From: an uncultured Acetatifactor sp.
GTDB lineage: Bacteria > Bacillota > Clostridia > Lachnospirales > Lachnospiraceae
Assembly: GCA_910589655.1 (NCBI GenBank)
Contig: CAJUTJ010000056.1
Location: forward strand, 1-7,718
Reading direction: 5' to 3'
Length of the DNA: 7,718 nt
The first letter of the stretch is position 1. Each line of letters opens with the position of its first letter. The position numbers were made by a program, and so were the translations under genes. Shown here piece by piece: positions 1-5,115 of the stretch. The notes below the pieces were generated by a model, which saw nothing but the letters and a program-made list of their open reading frames with translations, did no database searches and was not told the origin of the DNA.

Positions 1-59
1 AGAATCTCGCGGTCGCCGTCTTTCAATATGATGTTCCCATATTTTTTGTTTCTGCCCAT
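1..59 (-). CDS. N-terminal start of an unrecognised protein (runs off left edge)
   Basis: The complement opens with ATG at 59-57 and stays open to the edge, giving about 19 residues that begin MGRNKKYGNIILKDGD. A GGAGG ribosome binding site (complement of 68-72) sits 8 nt upstream of the ATG, and a good promoter lies further upstream at 91-118. Promoter, binding site and open frame together make this a real gene start rather than a chance frame. The peptide is hydrophilic and has no signal sequence, so a cytoplasmic protein is likely. Too little is visible to assign a family. A 16-bp palindrome in the promoter suggests the gene is controlled by a dimeric repressor, perhaps its own product, but that is only inference. 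Confidence 0.6.
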   Translation of the reverse strand, partial: MGRNKKYGNIILKDGDREI

Positions 60-90
60 GGTTTTGTCCTCCAAATAGGTTGATATAACC

Positions 91-118
91 ATTATAGCAG
101 ATGTGTAAATTTACACAA
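91..118 (-). promoter_or_regulatory. Sigma-A-type promoter of the left-edge gene
   Basis: On the minus strand a -35 box TTGTGT (118-113) is followed after 16 nt by a perfect -10 box TATAAT (96-91). It points at the GGAGG (72-68) and ATG (59) of the left-edge gene, and transcription would start near base 84. The palindrome at 102-117 overlaps the -35 box and spacer, which is where a repressor would block RNA polymerase. Confidence 0.7.
102..117. promoter_or_regulatory. Perfect 16-bp palindrome, candidate operator
   Basis: TGTGTAAATTTACACA reads the same on both strands and lies across the -35 box and spacer of the promoter at 91-118. Perfect dyad symmetry of this length at this position is typical of operators for dimeric helix-turn-helix repressors. 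I do not recognise the motif as the site of one specific regulator family. Confidence 0.5.
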
Positions 119-611
119 GAACTTTTAATACGTTATACTAGCATTGTAAGTACCCATAATCCGTTTCTATTTTGTTTTAATATCTCAATGTAAAATTATC
201 CTTACCATATCATTATTAATGTCCCATAATCCTCCCTCAATATTCGAATGTATGTTTCGAACCGACTGCACCACCATACAATAACCACAGGAATTTAATA
301 CTGCATTGCGGAAATAACGGTGAATATCAGTGCCCGATATTTGTGTCAGGTCAAGGCAGAGGAGGCGCAGCGGTGGCTGCGTTGAGACATGGGGAGTAGT
401 TCTGTCAGGAAAATAGGCAAGGAGATTTGCCTGAATATGAACGTGCCAGTACACTGACGGTCATTATGGCAAAGGGAATTGTGTTTCTGCCCAAAATAAA
501 TTATAATGATGCTTATGGAATCAATGAACACCTGTTTGAAAAACTAAAATAGAATCACTTTTATAAGCAGAAAACTTATAACCCCATAAGAACTACAGGA
601 GACAGATTATT
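119..611. other. Intergenic region without a convincing gene
   Basis: This 493-bp stretch separates a minus-strand gene start (59) from a plus-strand gene start (612). Short open frames exist on both strands, but none has a ribosome binding site or a recognisable protein. The most protein-like piece is a plus-strand frame open from 400 to the TAG at 550-552, ending in residues like GIVFLPKINYNDAYGINEHL; an in-frame TAG at 397-399 blocks it and no Shine-Dalgarno precedes its ATG at 466. It may be the decayed 3' end of an older gene. A weak promoter for the gene at 612 may lie at 536-564 (TTGAAA, 17 nt, TTTTAT). Confidence 0.4.
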
Positions 612-1799
612 ATGAATAACAAAGAACATTTTCATCATATACCTTTTTTACATAAGTCCGGAACACACAAGTATTTTCACCTATTCAAGCCCCAAAAAGC
701 AAAAAGAATCCTTCCGGCAATAGCGCTGGCGGGCATCCTGTTCTGCATGACCTCCTGCCAGTTCGATATTCCGGGAAACCAACTGTTTCCCGCTCCTTCT
801 CCGGCAGCTGCCAACACAGCCTCCTCCGGCTCTATGGAAGTCCATGTGCTGGATGTGGGACAGGGACTTTCCGTATGGATCCGCTCAGGAGACAGTTGTC
901 TGCTCTATGACGGCGGAAACGAAGCCGCATCCTCTTTTGTGGTGTCTCATCTGCAGCGGCATGGTGTGGAGCAGCTGGACTACGTGGTAGCATCCCATTA
1001 TGACTCCGACCATCTAAGCGGTATAGTGGGCGCCCTCAACGCCTTCCCCACAGAAACCTTACTGGCTCCCGGCTATGAAGCGGATACTCCGGTATACCAA
1101 TCCTTTTTGACCGCGGCGGAGGAAAAGCAATTATCTCCTGCCCTCCCTGTTTCCGGCGCCGAATATGCTCTCGGAGACGGCAGCTTTGAAATTCTTGCCC
1201 CTTTGGGGACGGAGTATGAAGACGAAAACGATTACTCCATTGTGCTGAAAGTTTCTATAGGCGGTCAGTCTCTTCTGTTGACGGGAGACGCCTCCCGCGC
1301 CAGCGAGCAGGAAATGTTGTCATTGGGAAATGTTTTAGACTCCGATGTTTTGGTGATCGGACACCACGGAAGTTCCGGCTCCACTCAGGAAGAATTCCTC
1401 GACGCTGTTTCACCGGACTATACAATTGTCAGCTGCGGCCTTGGCAACGACTACGGACATCCCGCCCAAAGAGTGGTCACGCTCCTGTCGGATTACCGGC
1501 TTCCGTTATACCGCACGGATATACAGGGCACCATTGATTTCGTCATGACGCCGGAAGAAATCCTTTTCCCGGAACTCCCCTCCGGCAACTATACTGCGGG
1601 CCGGGACATGTCCTTGGACGGCAGTGATTTTCATGCGGAAGATTATACATACATTTTGAATACCAGAACCCATAAATTTCACCTGCCGGACTGCGGAAGC
1701 GTATCGGAAATGTCCGTCCGAAACCGCAGAGGCAGTGACAAATCACGGGAGGATCTGATCCGGGAGGGATACGATCCCTGCGGCACCTGCAGGCCATAG
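612..1799 (+). CDS. ComEC-like metallo-beta-lactamase-fold lipoprotein with Ada-like C-terminal Cys module
   Basis: A 395-aa secreted hydrolase of the MBL fold, close to the C-terminal (nuclease-like) domain of the competence protein ComEC/Rec2. A long basic N-terminus leads into a hydrophobic helix (about 33-46) and a lipobox MTSC with the acceptor Cys at 49, so the protein is probably lipid-anchored outside the membrane. A low-complexity Pro/Ala/Ser linker (about 58-73) precedes the MBL domain (75-310). Its metal ligands are visible: SHYDSDH (128-134), TGDA (224-227), HHGSSGS (251-257) and GHP (282-284). The last 50 residues resemble the Ada-type zinc module: FHLPDC near 356-361 and GYDPCGTCRP at the end, giving His357, Cys361, Cys390 and Cys393 as likely zinc ligands. 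AGGAGA at 597-602 lies 9 nt before the ATG and supports the start. The gene stands alone, convergent with truA. Substrate unknown; DNA or another phosphodiester is inferred from ComEC. Confidence 0.92.
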   Translation: MNNKEHFHHIPFLHKSGTHKYFHLFKPQKAKRILPAIALAGILFCMTSCQFDIPGNQLFPAPSPAAANTASSGSMEVHVLDVGQGLSVWIRSGDSCLLYDGGNEAASSFVVSHLQRHGVEQLDYVVASHYDSDHLSGIVGALNAFPTETLLAPGYEADTPVYQSFLTAAEEKQLSPALPVSGAEYALGDGSFEILAPLGTEYEDENDYSIVLKVSIGGQSLLLTGDASRASEQEMLSLGNVLDSDVLVIGHHGSSGSTQEEFLDAVSPDYTIVSCGLGNDYGHPAQRVVTLLSDYRLPLYRTDIQGTIDFVMTPEEILFPELPSGNYTAGRDMSLDGSDFHAEDYTYILNTRTHKFHLPDCGSVSEMSVRNRRGSDKSREDLIREGYDPCGTCRP

Positions 1800-1902
1800 C
1801 AGCACTGCCCCTGCGGCCATACCACCGGCTGCACCGATTTTTACATTGGCCGATTCCTCAGAAATGCAGCTCCTCAGAACTTTGGCTCATTTCCGGCAGG
1901 AA

Positions 1903-2637
1903 TCAATAATCCACCGTCATCAGACAAAGTCCTTGTGCCGGAGCCGTAGGGCCTGCTTTCTGTCTCTCCTTTGTCTCCAGCACTTCGGCCACCTGTTGGC
2001 AGGTCATTCTGCCGCAGCCCACCTCCAGCAGTGTCCCCACCATAATGCGTACCATATTCTGCAGGAAACCGTTTCCGTGAAAGATAAAAGTAATATAGTC
2101 TCCCTTACGGACAATGTCGATTTTATCCACGTAGCGCACAGTGGATTTCTTCTTTCTGGGGTTAACGCAGAAATTTCTAAAGTCATGTTCTCCCTTCAAA
2201 AGCTCCGCTGCCTGCCGCATCTTCTCCAGATCCGGCTTCTCTTCCAGCCGGTTCACATATTTTCTGTCAAAGACAGGTTTCACATCGCCGTCATAACAGG
2301 TATAATGATACGTCTTCCCCATGGCATTGTAACGGGCATGAAATCTGGGGGACGCCTCTCTGACCTCCTTCACGGCAATATCATCGGGCAGATACCGGTT
2401 CAGGTAAGCGCATATTTCCTCTACGGTAAGATCTGTATGCATAGAAGCATTGGCGGTCATTCCTCTGGCATGTACGCCTGCATCGGTTCGTCCGGCTCCA
2501 ATAACTTCTACCTCTTCCTGACACATCAAGGACAATACCTTTTCCAGTTTTCCCTGAATAGTCTCATGCTCAGGCTGCCTCTGCCATCCGTAATAACGGC
2601 TGCCGTCATATTCTATAAGCATTTTATAATTTCTCAT
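1903..2637 (-). CDS. truA: tRNA pseudouridine synthase A (TruA family)
   Basis: A 244-aa cytoplasmic enzyme that converts uridines in the anticodon stem-loop (positions 38-40 in characterised TruA) to pseudouridine. The family signature GRTDAGVHA is at 49-57 with the catalytic Asp52. The conserved GKTYHYTCY (107-115) carries the active-site Tyr, and FLQNMVRIMVGTLLEVG (191-207) is the typical C-terminal TruA motif. Length is normal and nothing is missing. The start is set by GAGG (2647-2644) 6 nt before the ATG. That ATG lies inside the end of the upstream kinase-like gene (14-nt overlap), so translational coupling is likely. The insert NPRKKKSTVR (159-168) and the absence of ecf/rplM neighbours suggest this may be the second, stand-alone TruA copy that many Clostridia carry rather than the ribosomal-operon copy; this is an inference. 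No clear terminator is seen in the 103 bp between its stop and the convergent lipoprotein gene. Confidence 0.96.
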   Translation of the reverse strand: MRNYKMLIEYDGSRYYGWQRQPEHETIQGKLEKVLSLMCQEEVEVIGAGRTDAGVHARGMTANASMHTDLTVEEICAYLNRYLPDDIAVKEVREASPRFHARYNAMGKTYHYTCYDGDVKPVFDRKYVNRLEEKPDLEKMRQAAELLKGEHDFRNFCVNPRKKKSTVRYVDKIDIVRKGDYITFIFHGNGFLQNMVRIMVGTLLEVGCGRMTCQQVAEVLETKERQKAGPTAPAQGLCLMTVDY

Positions 2638-3616
2638 TCACTACCTCATTCGTTTTCGGAGCTGCCTGCTCATGATTCAAAAAGCGGCAGAAATTCAAAG
2701 AAAAGAAAGGACGATACACGATAGTCACGCCCTCCAATTTCCTGTGGTCGCGCAAAGGATTCTCAAGGACACAGAGATTTTCCCTGCGTCTTACCAGTTC
2801 CAGCATTTCTTCCTCCGCTTCATAATAGACACCGTGATCAGTAAAAAGGTAATCAACCATCATGCCCACATCCTGTAAAATGTCATAAGGAATATAGGAT
2901 ACCTTATACATGTTGAGCAAGGACATCAAAGCTTCTTCCCGATAGGGATTGGAAAGTTTAGCGCTGACTCTCGGCGTTCTGCCATTTTCCGGCAGCTTTA
3001 TCACTGCTGCCAAGGTGGTATCCGCTATCCGCTGCTGGATGGAAAACCAGAATTCACTGCCCTTGTCTTCCTCGCTCTTAGCACGGATTTCCCCGCCCAT
3101 TTTTTCTATCAGACGCTGGGAGGCATACAATCCGTTGCCCAGTTCGCCTTTTTTCCTGATTTTCCCGTGAAACGAAAAAAGGCGATCCATTTTTTTCCGG
3201 GAAATTCCCCTTCCGGTGTCCTTTACGGATACATACATCTCCAACATCTCATTCTCTACCACCGGGTATATTTTAATCAACAGCCTGACATACCCCTTTT
3301 CCGCAAACTGAATGGCATTATCCAAAAGGTTCATCATAACCTGACGGATTCTCCCTTTATCGCCATACAGTTTCGCCGGAATATTTTTATCAATGTCAAA
3401 AATCAGTTCAATCTGCTTTTCACCGATCCGCCTTAGGCAATCATATCCCAATTCCTCCAGCAGAAGCAAAGGCTCATAGACATCCTCTTTCAGTTTAAGC
3501 GTACCAAAAAAAAGCTTCACCCCATCCGGCAAACCGCCTTGACGCAGCACTAAGATCAAAAGTATGCAAGCCGACACTACTCCGGCTGTCAGCAATCCGA
3601 ACCACAGAATTTCCAT
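2624..3616 (-). CDS. Membrane-anchored histidine-kinase-like protein: HATPase domain without a His phosphorylation helix
   Basis: A 330-aa protein with one N-terminal transmembrane helix (about 4-24), a short linker, a GHKL ATPase domain (about 45-195) and a C-terminal domain of about 110 residues. The ATP site looks intact: N-box NLLDNA (96-101), G1 box DTGRGI (133-138), a short F-box-like LFSFH and G2 box GNGL (160-163). What is missing is the dimerisation/phospho-acceptor domain. There is no HELRTP-type H-box, and only about 20 residues separate the membrane helix from the strand that normally follows that domain. The tail (about 200-312) contains VDYLFTD and VTIVYRPFF, reminiscent of a degenerate receiver domain without its conserved Lys. 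It may be an internally shortened hybrid kinase, or a pseudokinase acting as scaffold or phosphatase. AGGAG (3628-3624) lies 7 nt before the ATG, so the start is sound. It is followed by truA with a 14-nt overlap. Confidence 0.85.
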   Translation of the reverse strand: MEILWFGLLTAGVVSACILLILVLRQGGLPDGVKLFFGTLKLKEDVYEPLLLLEELGYDCLRRIGEKQIELIFDIDKNIPAKLYGDKGRIRQVMMNLLDNAIQFAEKGYVRLLIKIYPVVENEMLEMYVSVKDTGRGISRKKMDRLFSFHGKIRKKGELGNGLYASQRLIEKMGGEIRAKSEEDKGSEFWFSIQQRIADTTLAAVIKLPENGRTPRVSAKLSNPYREEALMSLLNMYKVSYIPYDILQDVGMMVDYLFTDHGVYYEAEEEMLELVRRRENLCVLENPLRDHRKLEGVTIVYRPFFSLNFCRFLNHEQAAPKTNEVVNEKL

Positions 3617-3655
3617 TGGTTTTCTCCTACTTTTACATTTCCGTGTGTTATCCTT

Positions 3656-3684
3656 AGTTTACCTTAGGTCATATCAAAAGTCAA
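3656..3684 (-). promoter_or_regulatory. Candidate promoter of the kinase-like/truA pair
   Basis: On the minus strand TTGACT (3684-3679) is followed after 17 nt by TAAACT (3661-3656). The -35 box is 5/6 and the -10 box 4/6 of consensus. Transcription would start near 3649, leaving a leader of about 33 nt that contains the AGGAG. The position between the GC-rich palindrome and the gene fits an independent two-gene transcript. Confidence 0.5.
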
Positions 3685-3700
3685 ATACACTCCGATTTTC

Positions 3701-3750
3701 TCCGCCTCCGGCGCCGCTTCGGCGAAGATGTGCGTTTAGCGCCGCGCCAA
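3701..3750. repeat. GC-rich intergenic palindromic element
   Basis: The spacer between the HD gene and the kinase-like gene holds a very GC-rich core. It contains a perfect hairpin CGCCG-CTT-CGGCG (3712-3724), and GGCGCC-type sequence at 3710-3715 can alternatively pair with GCGCC near 3739-3748. No U-run follows on either strand, so a classic terminator is doubtful. It could slow polymerase or protect the HD mRNA 3' end. It looks more like a copy of a dispersed extragenic palindromic repeat; copy number cannot be judged from one window. Confidence 0.4.
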
Positions 3751-3770
3751 AACATTTTGCATATTCCCGC

Positions 3771-4553
3771 CTATTTTTTCTCGTAGAGATGCTCCGCCAT
3801 ATAAGCGGCCATCTTCTCCCGGATACCCACGAAATCTTCTCTTACTTTGGGGTTATCCGACGAAAAGTCCATCAGCTGTTTTAGGTATCCTTGTTCTTCA
3901 ACCATACTCAGGCTGGCCGGAAACACTAACTCAAAGACCAAAGAGATATGCCCTACCACATTGTCCACGGAAGTCCGCTTCAATGCCCTTAATACGGCAT
4001 GCTCTTCCTGAAATGCCTGAATGACCTCCGGCGTCACCGGATCATTGCGCAGCGCCTCCGTTGAAACATTATAGATTTCCTCCAAGGGAATCTCCACATT
4101 CACCCGCAGAATATCCACCTTATCCGCATCCCGTAATATATTGGCAAACAAAACCGTTCTCTCGTCATATTCTTCGGGAATGCGGTAAGCGCTGTGACAG
4201 GATACCACCTTCCTTAAGAAATCATCTTCGCTGCAGTCTTCCGTGTAATCCCGGATTTTTCCCTGATCAAAAAGAATTTCCGCGCCGTATAGGGCATGGT
4301 CAATAGACTGCGCATCTATAAAGGTTCCGTAATTGCGCAGCTGCTCAAACCGTCCAACATCATGAAGCAGCCCGCAGAACCAAGCCAGATCTATATCCTC
4401 CTGCGACAGCTCCAGCGACCGTGCAATTCTTTGGCAAAATCCCGCCACACGATAGGTATGGTCTATTTTCAATTTTACTTTCGGATCTTCCGCATTATAG
4501 CCTTCCACATAATTCGCAAATGCACATAACGCTTTTTGTCTGTCAATCCGCAT
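3771..4553 (-). CDS. HD-domain hydrolase (predicted phosphohydrolase)
   Basis: A 260-aa cytoplasmic protein with a metal-dependent HD domain, a fold that cleaves phosphoester bonds, often in nucleotides. The expected ligands are present in order: His32 (KIDHTYRVA), His64-Asp65 (GLLHDVGRFE), His86 (SIDHALYG), His120 (VVSCHSAYR) and Asp142 with a following Asp (RDADKVDI). The C-terminal half (VGHISLVFELVF, then EQGYLKQLM) resembles the tail of single-domain clostridial HD proteins. I chose ATG at 4553-4551 because GGAG (4563-4560) is 6 nt upstream and the HD-type sequence starts at MRIDRQKAL. The frame stays open upstream to a TTG at 4610, which would add 19 residues made of a repeated QEIPIN unit and has no good ribosome binding site. 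The substrate is unknown; nothing nearby defines a pathway. It has its own candidate promoter at 4688-4717 and lies 154 bp upstream of the kinase-like gene on the same strand. Confidence 0.9.
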   Translation of the reverse strand: MRIDRQKALCAFANYVEGYNAEDPKVKLKIDHTYRVAGFCQRIARSLELSQEDIDLAWFCGLLHDVGRFEQLRNYGTFIDAQSIDHALYGAEILFDQGKIRDYTEDCSEDDFLRKVVSCHSAYRIPEEYDERTVLFANILRDADKVDILRVNVEIPLEEIYNVSTEALRNDPVTPEVIQAFQEEHAVLRALKRTSVDNVVGHISLVFELVFPASLSMVEEQGYLKQLMDFSSDNPKVREDFVGIREKMAAYMAEHLYEKK

Positions 4554-4571
4554 ATAAATCTCCGTTTCTAT

Positions 4572-4607
4572 ATTTATTGGTATTTCCTGATTTATTGGTA
4601 TCTCCTG
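4572..4607. repeat. Tandem duplication, 2 x 18 bp, just upstream of the HD gene start
   Basis: Bases 4572-4589 and 4590-4607 are adjacent copies differing at one position (17/18 identical): ATTTATTGGTATTTCCTG and ATTTATTGGTATCTCCTG. On the coding (minus) strand each carries an AGGA-type Shine-Dalgarno-like core (CAGGAAAT, CAGGAGAT). Because the unit is 18 bp, the duplication preserves the reading frame and encodes QEIPIN twice if translated. It ends 19 bp upstream of the chosen ATG (4553). Confidence 0.8.
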
Positions 4608-4665
4608 CAAGGTTTCTATAAATCCTTGTGAAAAGGAACGGGCAAAACAGGCTCCCCCTTTAATA

Positions 4666-4711
4666 TTGGGCGATACAATACTTCTATATTATATCGTCAA
4701 ACATTGCCCAA
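4666..4711. repeat. Inverted repeat across the HD-gene -10 box
   Basis: Two nested arms are visible: TTGGGC (4666-4671) with GCCCAA (4706-4711), and GATACAAT (4672-4679) with ATTATATC (4688-4695), 7 of 8 paired plus one G-T. The loop between the inner arms is 8 nt. The right inner arm is the -10 region of the minus-strand promoter, so this could be an operator, or an RNA hairpin at the transcript start. No T-run follows, so it is not a terminator. Confidence 0.45.
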
Positions 4712-4717
4712 AGTAAA
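4688..4717 (-). promoter_or_regulatory. Candidate promoter of the HD gene
   Basis: On the minus strand TTTACT (4717-4712) is followed after 18 nt by a perfect TATAAT (4693-4688). A TTGACG at 4700-4695 lies inside the spacer and might serve a second start. The leader to the ATG at 4553 would be about 130 nt and includes the tandem 18-bp repeat. The -10 box lies inside the inverted repeat at 4666-4711. Confidence 0.45.
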
Positions 4718-4740
4718 GGGGCTTATATCAAAGAATACGT

Positions 4741-4897
4741 TACCGGTCACGGAGACCGCCGTCAGCCTCTATGCCGGACATTACTGTTCACTCCGTTCAC
4801 AGCAACCTATGCACAGAAATCGCAAAACAGCGCTTTCGCGCATGTCTGTCTCGGGTTTCACCTCGCGGCGACAGCGAGTGAACAGCAACTGCCGGAC
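4741..4897. repeat. Palindromic intergenic repeat region upstream of guaA
   Basis: This gene-free block is built from hairpins and repeats. CGGTC-ACGGA-GACCG lies at 4744-4758. CTGTTCACTC (4784-4793) is exactly inverted as GAGTGAACAG (4876-4885). GCGC-TTTC-GCGC lies at 4830-4841 inside weaker arms CAGAAAT/ATGTCTG (4814-4820, 4842-4848), and CTCGC-7 nt-GCGAG at 4862-4878. TGCCGGAC occurs directly repeated at 4772-4779 and 4890-4897. No frame through it looks coding. It resembles a mobile or dispersed extragenic palindromic element inserted between the divergent HD and guaA promoters. Whether other copies exist cannot be seen here. Confidence 0.5.
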
Positions 4898-4929
4898 TAC
4901 AGCTTGAACAGGATTTGCGGAAAAAGGTT

Positions 4930-4958
4930 TTGACTTAGCATTAACGCTGGTATATACT
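4930..4958 (+). promoter_or_regulatory. Sigma-A-type promoter of guaA
   Basis: TTGACT (4930-4935), 17-nt spacer, TATACT (4953-4958): five of six consensus bases in each box and ideal spacing. Transcription would begin near 4965, leaving a leader of about 150 nt before the guaA start codon. Confidence 0.75.
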
Positions 4959-4964
4959 TAAAGG

Positions 4965-5115
4965 CAATTCATTTCCCCGTAATGTAGTTCATCCGGCTTC
5001 GATGCGCACGGATATATGAGCGCAGGCCACGGAATGATGCGTGCAAACCGGAGGAATAATTTTTCAAACACTCTAATGCTCATGGGAATAACAGGCAAAC
5101 ACATAGGAGGATAAG
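4965..5115 (+). other. guaA 5' leader with alternative stems (possible cis-regulatory RNA)
   Basis: About 150 nt are transcribed before guaA. Early pairings are CATT/AATG plus CCGT/ACGG (4970-4980 with 5029-5036, 3-nt bulge) enclosing ATCCG/CGGAT (4991-4995, 5009-5013). These compete with a later pairing: TCCGG (4992-4996) with CCGGA (5048-5052) and GCACG (5006-5010) with CGTGC (5039-5043). The 3' arm runs into GGAGG at 5050-5054, and a T5 run follows at 5060-5064. I do not see the conserved loops of the purine (guanine), ZTP, ykkC/PRPP or THF riboswitches. The true guaA ribosome binding site AGGAGG (5105-5110) is 5 nt before the ATG. Mutually exclusive stems are suggestive only; short pairings like these also arise by chance. 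Confidence 0.3.

Noticed and set aside
1811..1840. Terminator between the lipoprotein gene and truA
   Set aside because: GCGGCC can pair with GGCTGC, but the stem is short with a G-T pair and the T-run is not adjacent, so I do not call it.
1855..1879. 9-bp direct repeat TCCTCAGAA (1855-1863, 1871-1879) between the convergent genes
   Set aside because: Short, with no third copy, no associated promoter or hairpin; compatible with chance.
1846..2724. 292-codon plus-strand open frame opposite truA
   Set aside because: It is antisense to a clear TruA with all motifs, has no ribosome binding site or recognisable domain, and reads as low-quality His/Leu/Ser-rich sequence. It is a shadow frame.
3564..3884. 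106-codon plus-strand frame across the HD/kinase spacer
   Set aside because: It runs antisense to the start of the kinase-like gene and the end of the HD gene and through the GC-rich palindrome, giving an Arg/Pro-rich peptide typical of chance translation.
5076..5114. 12-codon upstream ORF ending 1 nt before the guaA start
   Set aside because: The stop codon position is suggestive of a leader peptide, but the nearest GGAGG is 21 nt from its ATG, too far for normal initiation, and the peptide has no guanine- or purine-related codon bias.
4965..5115. Purine (guanine) riboswitch upstream of guaA
   Set aside because: The conserved TATAATCC...ATATGG...TCTACC...CCGTAAA pattern is absent.
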